Part shown: positions 1-6,985 of the stretch, in pieces
How the letters are laid out: each line of letters opens with the position of its first letter
Numbering within the stretch: position 1 is the stretch's first letter
Source: Sulfurimonas sp.
GTDB taxonomy: Bacteria; Campylobacterota; Campylobacteria; Campylobacterales; Sulfurimonadaceae
Direction: 5' to 3'
DNA: 14,802 nucleotides
Assembly (NCBI GenBank): GCA_012963655.1
Contig: DTVI01000503.1
Location: 1-14,802 of the forward strand
The notes under the pieces: generated by a model
Database searches by the model: none
Told to the model about the DNA's origin: nothing
What the model saw: only the letters and a program-made list of their open reading frames with translations
Translations under genes and position numbers: made by a program

Positions 1-54
1 TTGCGCCAACTCAGTAAGTAATTGATTATATATTTTTTAAGAATAAGGAAGAAG

Positions 55-891
55 ATGAATATTCTTATTTGTGGAAGTAGTGGTTTTGTGGGAAATGAAC
101 TTAGGACTTATTTCCAAGCTAAGGGAAATAATGTTTTAGGCTTAAGAGTAAGAGAAGGGACTACAATTGAAAATATTTCTAAGCAGGTTGAGGGTGTAGA
201 TATACTTATTAACCTTGCGGGAGTGTCTATTTTTTCTAGGTGGACTCAGTCTTATAAAAAGTCTCTTTATAATTCAAGAATTGATACTACTAAAAAATTG
301 GTTAAGGCCATCTCCTTATGTCACAATAAACCCCGTATGTTTATATCTACTTCTGCTGTTGGAATTTATAAGAATGAAGAATATTCAGATGAAAACAGTG
401 GCTACGGCACAAGCTATTTATCTAAGATATGTAAGGACTGGGAAGATGAAGCCTTTAAGACAAATATTCCTACGACTATATTTAGGTTTGGTGTGGTCTT
501 GGGAAAAAATGGGGGAATGTTACAAAAGATGTGGCTGCCCTTTTTCTTAGGACTAGGGGGAATCATTGGAAGTGGGAAACAATCCTTATCATGGATACAT
601 ATATATGATCTTTGTAAGGCTTATGAACATATTATAGAAAATGATTTAGAAGGGGTTTATAATTTATGTTCACCCTTACCAACAAGTAACCAAGAATTAA
701 CAAAGACACTAGCGGGGCTTATGAAAAGGCCAAGTGTCTTTCCTGTCCCAGCTTTTATGATAAGGCTGATATTTTCAGAAGGTGCTAGTTTTATCTTAGA
801 AGGTCAAAGGGTAAGGCCAAAACATCTTTTAGCTAAGGGTTTTAAGTTTAAATACACATCTATACAAGATGCCTTGAAAAGTTTTATCTAA
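55..891 (+). CDS. TIGR01777/YfcH family SDR (epimerase-like NAD(P)-dependent oxidoreductase)
   Basis: The predicted 278-residue cytosolic protein belongs to the extended SDR, nucleotide-sugar-epimerase-like group (E. coli YfcH, human SDR39U1). A Rossmann GxxGxxG motif (GSSGFVG, residues 7-13) opens the protein. INLAG (about 52-56) and STSAVGIY (about 98-105) follow, then the family signature region RFGVVLG and the GSGKQ-LSWIHIYDL stretch. The C-terminal third (PVPAFMIRL ... LEGQRVRPKHLL, then GFKFKY) is typical of the family's DUF1731 tail. Length is normal. I chose the ATG at 55 because AAGGAAG lies just upstream and MNILICGSSG matches the usual N-terminus; the in-frame ATG at 22 would add 11 residues with no known counterpart. 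The substrate of this family is not established. The gene converges on thiI with a 10-bp gap. Confidence 0.9.
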   Translation: MNILICGSSGFVGNELRTYFQAKGNNVLGLRVREGTTIENISKQVEGVDILINLAGVSIFSRWTQSYKKSLYNSRIDTTKKLVKAISLCHNKPRMFISTSAVGIYKNEEYSDENSGYGTSYLSKICKDWEDEAFKTNIPTTIFRFGVVLGKNGGMLQKMWLPFFLGLGGIIGSGKQSLSWIHIYDLCKAYEHIIENDLEGVYNLCSPLPTSNQELTKTLAGLMKRPSVFPVPAFMIRLIFSEGASFILEGQRVRPKHLLAKGFKFKYTSIQDALKSFI

Positions 892-901
892 GAAGAAGGT
901 C

Positions 902-2368
902 TTAGTCTTTAGGTCTATAAACCTTAACATTATCACTTTTTTTCGCATCTCTAAGGTATTGGGCATGGAGTTGACTCATGATGCCTTTTTCGCAATATAA
1001 AAGATAGTTCTTATCTTGAGGTAGCTTTTCAAATTCTGTTTTTAGTTTATGAAAGGGTATCTTTATACTCTCACAACTTGTTTGTACACATTCATCTTCA
1101 GCGCGTATATCAATAACGGTATAGTCTCCTGAACTTAAGTCGTTTACCACTTCTACGGCTTCAAGTTCATTTACATCATCGACTATCTCATGCACATAAA
1201 TATGTTGAGCTTGCTCAACTGCCTTATCTAAGACATCATAATCGAAACGTTTAGCCTCTTTTTCCATACGTTTAAAAGAACCATGAATGATAGGATTTTG
1301 AGAAATAACACCACAATACTCAGGCATATTTTCTGCGAAATATCTTGTTCCAATCGAGTCTGCAATGGCCATAATATCAGGCTTGTTCATTGTTGAAAGA
1401 GGGCGCAAGATAAGTTTAGTTGAAACCTGGTCGATGAGGGCTAGGTTACGCAAGGTTTGACTCGATACCTGAGCAACACTTTCACCTGTTAAAAGGGCGT
1501 CTATCTCCATTTCATCTGCTATCTTCTCAGAGGCTTGGATCATTAAGCGTTTAAGGGTAACTCCCATATAACTTGGGGCGGTTGAGCGAAAGATTTCAGT
1601 TAAGACATCATCAAAGGGAACAGAGATAAATTTCACCTTGTGAGATGATCCAAACTTAGACCAAAGATATAAGGCTACTTGCTTTACCCCTATTTCATGA
1701 GCATTTCCCCCAAGGTTAAAGAAGACAAAGTGGGTTTTAAGACCTCTCTTCATTGTTAGGTAAGAAGCCACTGTTGAGTCAAAGCCTCCTGACATTAAAG
1801 AAAGGATATCGCCTTGTGTACCTATAGGAAAACCACTTAGACCCTTGTACTTGGTAGTGATAACATTAAGTTGATTATGAATAAGCTCTAGTTTGATAGT
1901 TACTTCAGCATTTCTTAGATCAACATTTTTAGCCTGGGTGTGTGCGAGTAAATATCCACCCACTGTTTGTTCTAATTGGGTTGAAGTAAAAGTATGCGTT
2001 CCTGTTCTTTTAGATCTAACGACAATACTTTTACCCTCAATCTCATCTGCCATAAGTTCACCAACGGTAACTTTTATCTTATCCAAAGTGTCCATATCAT
2101 CAAACTGTAAGGCTTCTAAAACTTGCTCAATGCCTGAGGTTCTTAAAAGTACCTGTCTAACTTCTGGAAGTATTTCTATAGGTGAAACCACTTCAATCTT
2201 ATCAGAGAACTTTTTAATGGCAATATCTTGGCTTATTCTTTCTAAGATAGTTACTAGGTTAATATAGAGTTGACCCACCATTTGACGTTTTGCCGAAGGG
2301 CCTTTGATCATGATCTCTGGAAAAAGTTTTAAAATAAATTTTTGAGTTTTAGATGATGGGGTTTGCAC
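902..2368 (-). CDS. thiI: tRNA 4-thiouridine synthase ThiI (THUMP + PP-loop + rhodanese)
   Basis: A 488-residue cytosolic ThiI. It adenylates U8 of tRNA and transfers sulfur from a persulfide on its rhodanese domain to make s4U; in many bacteria it also supplies sulfur to ThiS for the thiamine thiazole. A THUMP region occupies about residues 60-170. The PP-loop ATP-pyrophosphatase motif SGGFDS is at 193-198 and FFNLGG-AHEIG at about 216-226. PEYCGVIS carries C352, the counterpart of E. coli C344. The C-terminal rhodanese domain (about 400-488) has the catalytic loop YCEKGIMSQ with C459, the counterpart of E. coli C456. All catalytic residues are present. The start is a GTG, with AAGGT about 9 bases upstream. 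The protein is strikingly close to the gammaproteobacterial form along its whole length. It is divergent from gph. Confidence 0.96.
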   Translation of the reverse strand: MQTPSSKTQKFILKLFPEIMIKGPSAKRQMVGQLYINLVTILERISQDIAIKKFSDKIEVVSPIEILPEVRQVLLRTSGIEQVLEALQFDDMDTLDKIKVTVGELMADEIEGKSIVVRSKRTGTHTFTSTQLEQTVGGYLLAHTQAKNVDLRNAEVTIKLELIHNQLNVITTKYKGLSGFPIGTQGDILSLMSGGFDSTVASYLTMKRGLKTHFVFFNLGGNAHEIGVKQVALYLWSKFGSSHKVKFISVPFDDVLTEIFRSTAPSYMGVTLKRLMIQASEKIADEMEIDALLTGESVAQVSSQTLRNLALIDQVSTKLILRPLSTMNKPDIMAIADSIGTRYFAENMPEYCGVISQNPIIHGSFKRMEKEAKRFDYDVLDKAVEQAQHIYVHEIVDDVNELEAVEVVNDLSSGDYTVIDIRAEDECVQTSCESIKIPFHKLKTEFEKLPQDKNYLLYCEKGIMSQLHAQYLRDAKKSDNVKVYRPKD

Positions 2369-2397
2369 TGTTTAATACCTTAGTTTATATAAGAGTA

Positions 2398-2407
2398 ATT
2401 ATAGCAT
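2398..2407 (-). promoter_or_regulatory. Probable thiI promoter (extended -10)
   Basis: Read on the minus strand, TATGCTATAAT ends at 2398: a perfect TATAAT with an upstream TGC extension. This places transcription start near 2391 and leaves a 20-25 base leader before the GTG start. No convincing -35 box is seen, so the assignment rests on the -10 and its position. Confidence 0.55.
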
Positions 2408-2483
2408 AAGCGGCTTAGTCTTAGAAGTATGATAAGTCTTATAAATCTTTTATTATTCGGTCTTGAAAAATAATATTAAGAAA

Positions 2484-2507
2484 TGTTTTTTTTGATTTAG
2501 CTATAAT
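2484..2507 (+). promoter_or_regulatory. Probable gph promoter (T-rich tract plus TATAAT)
   Basis: A run of T residues (2485-2493) leads through TTTGATTTAGC into TATAAT at 2502-2507. This matches the Campylobacterota sigma-70 style, in which a T-rich tract replaces the -35 box. The predicted start near 2514 leaves a leader of about 48 bases. Confidence 0.6.
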
Positions 2508-2561
2508 TCCATTAATAATAATTATTTTAAAAACAAATAATTCATAGTGAGGTTTTAGATT

Positions 2562-3248
2562 TTGGTATTTGAAAATAAGAAAGTGTTGATATTTGATTTA
2601 GATGGGACACTGGTGGATAGTGTGCCTGACCTAGCCTTAGCTATTAATGATATGTTAGTAAGTTTAGGACGTGAAGTATTTTCATCTACATTAATACGTA
2701 CATGGGTAGGAAATGGTGCGCAAACCTTAGTAAAACGTGCTCTAAGCGGAAAGTCAGAGATTAACGAGTTACTAGAACCTGAACTTTATAATAAGGCCTT
2801 CTCTCATTTCTTAGCTTCTTATAAAAACAATATTTGTGTTGAAACTGTTTTATATCCAAATGTCTTGGAAGTACTTCAAAATGTTCATGCTAGGGGATTT
2901 CGACTAGCCTTAGTAACAAATAAGCCTTTTGATTTTATTGAGCCTCTTTTGATTGGTTTAAATATAGATAATATTTTTGAACTTTGCTTAGGTGGAGATA
3001 GCTTACCAAAGAAAAAACCAGACCCCATGCCTCTTATCCATGTCTGTAAAACCTTAGGCCTAAGTCCAGAAGAATGTCTAATGATAGGTGATTCTAAAAA
3101 TGATATATTAGCCGCTAAGTCAGCAGATATGCAAAGTGTTGGTGTTACGTATGGGTATAACTATAATGAAGCCATTAGTGTTTATAAGCCTGAAGCCATT
3201 ATTAATGATATGTCTGAACTTTGTCAACTCTTATGTGAAAATGCTTAG
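2562..3248 (+). CDS. gph: HAD-family phosphatase, phosphoglycolate phosphatase type
   Basis: A 228-residue cytosolic HAD hydrolase of the Gph/PGP class, which dephosphorylates 2-phosphoglycolate (salvage of the product of oxidative DNA repair or RuBisCO oxygenation). Motif I is FDLDGTLVDS with nucleophile D12 and acid/base D14. Motif II is LVTNKP (T119). The motif III lysine lies in PKKKPDP (about 150-155), and motif IV is GDSKND (176-181). Between motifs I and II lies the helical C1 cap typical of Gph. Translation starts at a TTG with GTGAGG (2547-2552) about nine bases upstream; no better in-frame ATG is available without losing the LIFDLDG strand. Length fits the family (220-250). Related beta-phosphoglucomutases or PpaX share the fold, so substrate specificity is inferred. 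Confidence 0.88.
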   Translation: MVFENKKVLIFDLDGTLVDSVPDLALAINDMLVSLGREVFSSTLIRTWVGNGAQTLVKRALSGKSEINELLEPELYNKAFSHFLASYKNNICVETVLYPNVLEVLQNVHARGFRLALVTNKPFDFIEPLLIGLNIDNIFELCLGGDSLPKKKPDPMPLIHVCKTLGLSPEECLMIGDSKNDILAAKSADMQSVGVTYGYNYNEAISVYKPEAIINDMSELCQLLCENA

Positions 3249-3284
3249 GTATTAATATATCTTAATAAATAAAACTTCTTTAAT

Positions 3285-3301
3285 ACTTTTTTCTCTACAA
3301 T
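3285..3301 (+). promoter_or_regulatory. Probable promoter for the membrane protein at 3330
   Basis: A T-rich stretch (ACTTTTTTCTC) precedes TACAAT at 3296-3301. The predicted start near 3308 leaves a short leader carrying a strong GGAGAAGG ribosome-binding site at 3321-3328. It separates this gene from gph, 80 bases upstream. Confidence 0.45.
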
Positions 3302-3329
3302 GTGATTTAATTTTTCTATAGGAGAAGGT

Positions 3330-4466
3330 ATGTCCAAAAGTTCTGGTCTTATTATTGGATTTCCACTTGTTTTGTTAGCCTTAATTATGCAAGTTTATAG
3401 TCTTTGGGGATGGCTTGCTAGAGATGGTTGGATTCAGTACTTTTTAATGGCTGAGGTATATCTTCTAATCTTTATTTCATTTTTGTACCTTCGTTCCATT
3501 TATCGTTTAAAGAATATATTTATCAGTGCAACTTCACTTCTTCTCATCCCTTCCTTTTATTTTGTCTTTAGCCAACAAGAATCTACTTTAGGGAGTATGA
3601 GCAATTCCTTATGGTATATCAATATTTTAATTTCTGTGATTGGCATGGCTTGGTTTATTGTCTTAAGTTCTGGTTCTTTCTTTTTGATACGTGAGCTTTT
3701 AAGACAAAAATTAGAAGGAAAGATGCTTATCGTTTGTACTCTTCTTCTTGCTTTAAGTGCCTTGCTAACATACTTTATCATAAAAGGACAGATACCAGAT
3801 TCTGTAATGGCGCAAATATGGAAGGTAGATAAGTTGCGTACACTTTGGTATGTTTTTGAGCCTATCTTAGTCTTGTCTTTTTCTTTGATCAGTATATACC
3901 TTTATCTTGGAAGTAAAAGCTTTCAAGAGATGAAAAAAGCATATACCCTTATAGGCTTATTTATAGTTTTTATTGGGTTTGAATATATGATTAATGGACT
4001 AGGTTTAGTGAGCTTACGGTCTGTTCTTTATTTTCTTGGTTTTTACAGTTTTATTAAGCTTATTAAAAATCAAGACCTTGTGAACTACTTCTTAATTTCT
4101 ATCTTTATTATCTTAGTGTTTGTGCATTTAAATTATTATTCAATTGCGCCTGATTTTATGTCTTGGAAGGTTTTTATTCCCTTTTTACATAATGCCTTGA
4201 TAGAGAGTATAAAGCTTTTTCTTGTTATTTATATTTTTATTAGAGGATGGAATAGTGTTCAAATACATAAGACTGAGTTTAGACTTCTTATGATTTTAAT
4301 CCCTTTGATTGCTTATACGTACACAACCCAGAGTCAAGGAAATGGCGTGCACTTTTATGACATTATCGCTATTACAGCTATGTTGAAGTCCACTGCTGCA
4401 TTTATGATTATCTTGTATAGTTTTTATTACTTTAGAGACAATACAAAAATTACTAGCATAAACTAG
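3330..4466 (+). CDS. Polytopic inner-membrane protein of unknown function
   Basis: I do not recognise this 378-residue protein. By eye it has 11-12 hydrophobic segments from residue 8 to about 368, joined by short loops, several with basic residues (for example LLRQKLEGK near 123-131 and KSFQEMKK near 196-203). There is no signal peptide separate from the first membrane helix, no soluble domain, and no motif of a known transporter, glycosyltransferase or polymerase that I can see. Translation start is secure: ATG preceded by GGAGAAGG. It has its own promoter, and a hairpin with a T-tract follows it, so it seems monocistronic. High aromatic and Leu/Ile content with few charged intramembrane residues argues against an ion-coupled transporter, but weakly. 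Confidence 0.85.
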   Translation: MSKSSGLIIGFPLVLLALIMQVYSLWGWLARDGWIQYFLMAEVYLLIFISFLYLRSIYRLKNIFISATSLLLIPSFYFVFSQQESTLGSMSNSLWYINILISVIGMAWFIVLSSGSFFLIRELLRQKLEGKMLIVCTLLLALSALLTYFIIKGQIPDSVMAQIWKVDKLRTLWYVFEPILVLSFSLISIYLYLGSKSFQEMKKAYTLIGLFIVFIGFEYMINGLGLVSLRSVLYFLGFYSFIKLIKNQDLVNYFLISIFIILVFVHLNYYSIAPDFMSWKVFIPFLHNALIESIKLFLVIYIFIRGWNSVQIHKTEFRLLMILIPLIAYTYTTQSQGNGVHFYDIIAITAMLKSTAAFMIILYSFYYFRDNTKITSIN

Positions 4467-4544
4467 TTGTTGATTTTTAGGCTATACCCTTCTTCTATAC
4501 AGATTAAAACTTATTACTTTCATCATTTTTCTTCTTATATATGC

Positions 4545-4566
4545 AAAAGCTAATATAAGCTTTTTT
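4545..4566 (+). terminator. Possible intrinsic terminator after the membrane protein
   Basis: AAAAGCT (4545-4551) and AGCTTTT (4558-4564) form a perfect 7-bp stem with a 6-base loop, running directly into a T-tract (4561-4566). The stem is AT-rich, so strength is uncertain. Confidence 0.45.
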
Positions 4567-4622
4567 CTAAGTATTTTTTTGATAAATAATAAGTAAAAGT
4601 TATATATTAAACTGTATTAGGG

Positions 4623-4628
4623 TAAAAT
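4623..4628 (+). promoter_or_regulatory. Possible -10 element for the M6 protease unit
   Basis: TAAAAT follows a GG about 25 bases before the ATG. The predicted start near 4635 leaves a leader of roughly 20 bases containing CAGGAGAAAC. The upstream region is AT-rich without a clear -35. Confidence 0.35.
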
Positions 4629-4653
4629 TCTGAAAATTTATACAGGAGAAACA

Positions 4654-6543
4654 ATGAAGGCATTTGTATATACCTATATATTATTCATAATGGCATTTAT
4701 GCTTACAGGGTGTGGCGGGGATGCAGAGCTGTCATCATCTACAGACCTTATAGCTGAAAACTCGGCTGTCGGTACAAGAGTAGGTGAAATTACAGTTAGT
4801 AATGCAGGGGATAGTGCCGTTTCATCTATTGTTCTCAGTGGTGCAGGAAATGCAAACTTTAAGGTCGACAATCAAGGTATTATTACGGTTGTCCCGGATG
4901 CTTCTTTAGATTATGAAACAAAGCGCGTTTATAATTTACAAGCAGTTGCTACTAATACTTCAGGTTCGAGTGTAACAGGAGATGTTGTTATTAGCATTTC
5001 AGATGTTGCTGATGTACTTGCTTTATTATCTTCTTTTTCAGCTTCTATTGATGAAAATATAGACATTGGTACCTTAGTAGGAAAGATTAGTGTACTTTCA
5101 AGTGGAGATACAGCCATCAGTTCATTTACTATAAGTGATAGTACTAACTTTGAAATTAATGCTCATGGTGAGATTCGTACAAGAAGTCTTTTAGACTTTA
5201 CAGTAGTACCTGTGTATAACTTAAGTGCTTTTGCAACAAACAGCGCAGGAAACAGTCTAAGTATCAGTATAACAATCAACTTAATAGAAATTGTAAAAAG
5301 AGATACAAAACTAATTCCTACATTAGTTGTTGTGATGAACTGGAATGATCACTTTGAAACGGAAGCTTCTATCTGGTCAAATAAAATCTTTGATAATACA
5401 GTAAATCCAGCTAATACTTCAGTAAATTCTTGGTACAAAGAAGTGACAGACTCGAAGATTGAGTTTGTTCCTGTGACAGAAACCTCGGGCTTGGCTAATG
5501 ATGGTGTTATTATGGTGGAAATGAATAAAAATCATACGGGTAATATTGATAATGCACGCTTTAGAGATGAAGAGATTGCAGCAGCCATTGTAAATGCAGA
5601 AGTAGTTGATAATATGGATTTTGCAATCTTAGATACAGATGGTGATGGAAGTTTAAGTTCTCACGAATTACAGATAATTTTTATTGTTGCTGGTGGAGAA
5701 GGTTCTTATGGTGATTCTTTAAGTTCATCTATTTGGGCACATGCTTGGTCATTTAATGCTGACTCTACTCTAAGTGTAGATGGTGTGAAGGTCATGCGTT
5801 ATACAGCTAATCCTGCCACTACAGGTAGATACGCAAGGTTTGGCGCAAATCATGGCGGACATAAGGCAACTGTAGGAATCATAGTGCATGAATTAGGTCA
5901 TTCCACATTATTCTTAGGTGATTATTATGATGATGGTGGTGGTTCTGGTTTAGGTGTGTATGATGTAATGAGTTCAGGTTCATGGTCAAGAAAGCTTAGT
6001 GATTCTTATCAAGGCGAAACACCAACACAGTTTTCTGCTTATAATAAGATAGATACAAAACTACCTATAAAGATGATTGATGTTAAGACATCTCAAGAAA
6101 TTAATATCAAATGTTCGTCAACAGAAATTATTAAACTTGTTACAAATAAGCCTAATGAATTCTTTCTTATTGAATGTAGAGATACATCTCGTGAAAGTAC
6201 AGATAGCTCTTTTCAAACCTCTGACAGTCGTTTTAGCAATAATGATTTGTTTATGATGATGTATCATGTTGATACAAACAAGTTATATAATAGAGAAGAC
6301 GGAGTGCAAACCGAAGCAAACCATTATAAGGTATCTCTTGTTGAAAAAGACGAAAGTACATTAATGACATCAACAGAAAGCATTTCTGTGAATTATGAGG
6401 ATGTGTATTTTGTAGGCGATATTATTAATGACTCACAAACACAGTTATACAGTGAACCAACAGGATATAGTGTAGAAGTGCTTTCACAAGATCTTGGGGA
6501 CAGAACAATGACCTTAAGTATTATAAACAATTTAATAGATTAA
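4654..6543 (+). CDS. Secreted lipoprotein: two cadherin-like repeats + M6-type zinc metalloprotease
   Basis: A 629-residue predicted surface or periplasmic lipoprotein. A short signal peptide ends in lipobox LTGC with lipidated C20. Two cadherin-like repeats follow (about 29-117 and 128-213), each with DEN/AEN-xxxGT-VG-I, a central xFxVxxxGxI, and YNL-A-AxN-SG. The first has the LDYE signature; in the second it is degenerate (LLDFT). From about 218 the sequence fits the M6-type metalloprotease domain (TIGR03296-like). A calcium-loop motif DTDGDGSLSSHE lies at 327-338. The zinc site is HELGH (412-416) with D423 in the third-ligand position, and a Met-turn-like VMSSGSW (438-444) follows. The M6 N-terminal propeptide is absent: the catalytic region follows the repeats directly. 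The next gene, 9 bp downstream, resembles that propeptide. Substrate is unknown. Catalytic motifs are complete, so I expect an active enzyme. Confidence 0.9.
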   Translation: MKAFVYTYILFIMAFMLTGCGGDAELSSSTDLIAENSAVGTRVGEITVSNAGDSAVSSIVLSGAGNANFKVDNQGIITVVPDASLDYETKRVYNLQAVATNTSGSSVTGDVVISISDVADVLALLSSFSASIDENIDIGTLVGKISVLSSGDTAISSFTISDSTNFEINAHGEIRTRSLLDFTVVPVYNLSAFATNSAGNSLSISITINLIEIVKRDTKLIPTLVVVMNWNDHFETEASIWSNKIFDNTVNPANTSVNSWYKEVTDSKIEFVPVTETSGLANDGVIMVEMNKNHTGNIDNARFRDEEIAAAIVNAEVVDNMDFAILDTDGDGSLSSHELQIIFIVAGGEGSYGDSLSSSIWAHAWSFNADSTLSVDGVKVMRYTANPATTGRYARFGANHGGHKATVGIIVHELGHSTLFLGDYYDDGGGSGLGVYDVMSSGSWSRKLSDSYQGETPTQFSAYNKIDTKLPIKMIDVKTSQEINIKCSSTEIIKLVTNKPNEFFLIECRDTSRESTDSSFQTSDSRFSNNDLFMMMYHVDTNKLYNREDGVQTEANHYKVSLVEKDESTLMTSTESISVNYEDVYFVGDIINDSQTQLYSEPTGYSVEVLSQDLGDRTMTLSIINNLID

Positions 6544-6552
6544 GGAAAAAAG

Positions 6553-6927
6553 ATGAGATTAATAACAAAACTAGTTTTGGCACTTTTAGTGTCAGCCAAT
6601 CTTTTAATAGCGAGTCAAGCAAGACAGGGAATAATGACCTTTGTGCAAGGAGATGGAGAGACCTTCAAAGGTCTTTTAAAAGGAGATTCTTCTTTTCATT
6701 GGATAGAGAGTAATGGAAAGCTTGTTATGTATGATGTAAAGGATAAGTCTTATTATAATGCTTTACTTGATCCTATCAAAGGTATTAGCCTAAGTAAAGA
6801 AAAACCAAGGACTAGTGCTTTAAGAGCTAAGGGTCTTATTTCTAAGTTTCATAAGGTACCAAAGGCAATGTCAACCTTACTAAAAAAGATGCAAAAAGAA
6901 TCAAAAATAGGTAACTTCGTACAATAA
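6553..6927 (+). CDS. Small secreted protein resembling an M6 metalloprotease propeptide
   Basis: A 124-residue protein with a Sec signal peptide (basic n-region MRLITK, hydrophobic core 7-20, likely cleavage after SQA at 23). Residues about 26-75 (GIMTFVQGDGETFKG, LLKGDSSFHWIESNGKL, YYNALLD) match, as I recall the family, the N-terminal prodomain of M6-type proteases: a Q-x-DG-x-x-F-x-G strand, a GD-xxFHW(I/V)E core, then YY-A. The C-terminal 45 residues are Lys-rich and unrecognised. It starts 9 bp after the protease stop, its AAGGA overlapping that stop, so the two are almost certainly one operon and translationally linked. I infer a trans-acting inhibitor or folding chaperone for the upstream protease; alternatively it is a leftover of a split ancestral gene. 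Confidence 0.8.
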   Translation: MRLITKLVLALLVSANLLIASQARQGIMTFVQGDGETFKGLLKGDSSFHWIESNGKLVMYDVKDKSYYNALLDPIKGISLSKEKPRTSALRAKGLISKFHKVPKAMSTLLKKMQKESKIGNFVQ

Positions 6928-6938
6928 TAAAGCCCTTT

Positions 6939-6969
6939 AGCTTGTCTTGAGTACGCTCAAAGGCAAGCT
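6939..6969 (+). terminator. Strong hairpin after the protease operon, possible terminator or attenuator
   Basis: AGCTTGTCTTGAG (6939-6951) pairs with CTCAAAGGCAAGCT (6956-6969), with one bulge and one G-U pair, around a 4-base loop. No U-tract follows, so it is not a textbook intrinsic terminator; it may stabilise the 3' end or act with Rho. It ends 5 bases before the TACAAT of the next gene. Confidence 0.4.
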
Positions 6970-6973
6970 TTAG

Positions 6974-6979
6974 TACAAT
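6974..6979 (+). promoter_or_regulatory. Possible -10 of a leaderless methyltransferase gene
   Basis: TACAAT ends six bases before the ATG at 6986, so the usual start distance puts +1 at or next to the A of the start codon. No Shine-Dalgarno sequence is present between them. Confidence 0.4.
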
Positions 6980-6985
6980 ACTTTT

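Noticed and set aside
1..17. End of an upstream gene (frame ending APTQ-stop at 15-17)
   Set aside because: Only five codons are visible, too few to support a gene call, though an upstream gene ending here is plausible.
22..54. Upstream in-frame ATG at 22 as the start of the first gene
   Set aside because: It lacks a ribosome-binding site, adds 11 residues unlike the family, and the ATG at 55 has AAGGAAG and begins exactly at the Rossmann strand.
215..550. Open frame on the plus strand inside the SDR-like gene
   Set aside because: It lies wholly inside a gene with clear family motifs in another frame and its product resembles nothing.
1893..2267. Plus-strand open frame antisense to thiI
   Set aside because: Shadow of the conserved thiI coding sequence; Ser/Thr-rich, no ribosome-binding site, no recognisable domain.
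5632..5667. Independent EF-hand or dockerin domain in the protease
   Set aside because: The DTDGDG loop is a single copy and sits where M6-type catalytic domains commonly carry a calcium loop, so it is probably part of the protease fold.
4654..6927. Protease plus small secreted protein as a toxin-immunity or contact-dependent system
   Set aside because: The small protein resembles the protease propeptide, has a signal peptide, and no delivery domain or secretion marker is present.
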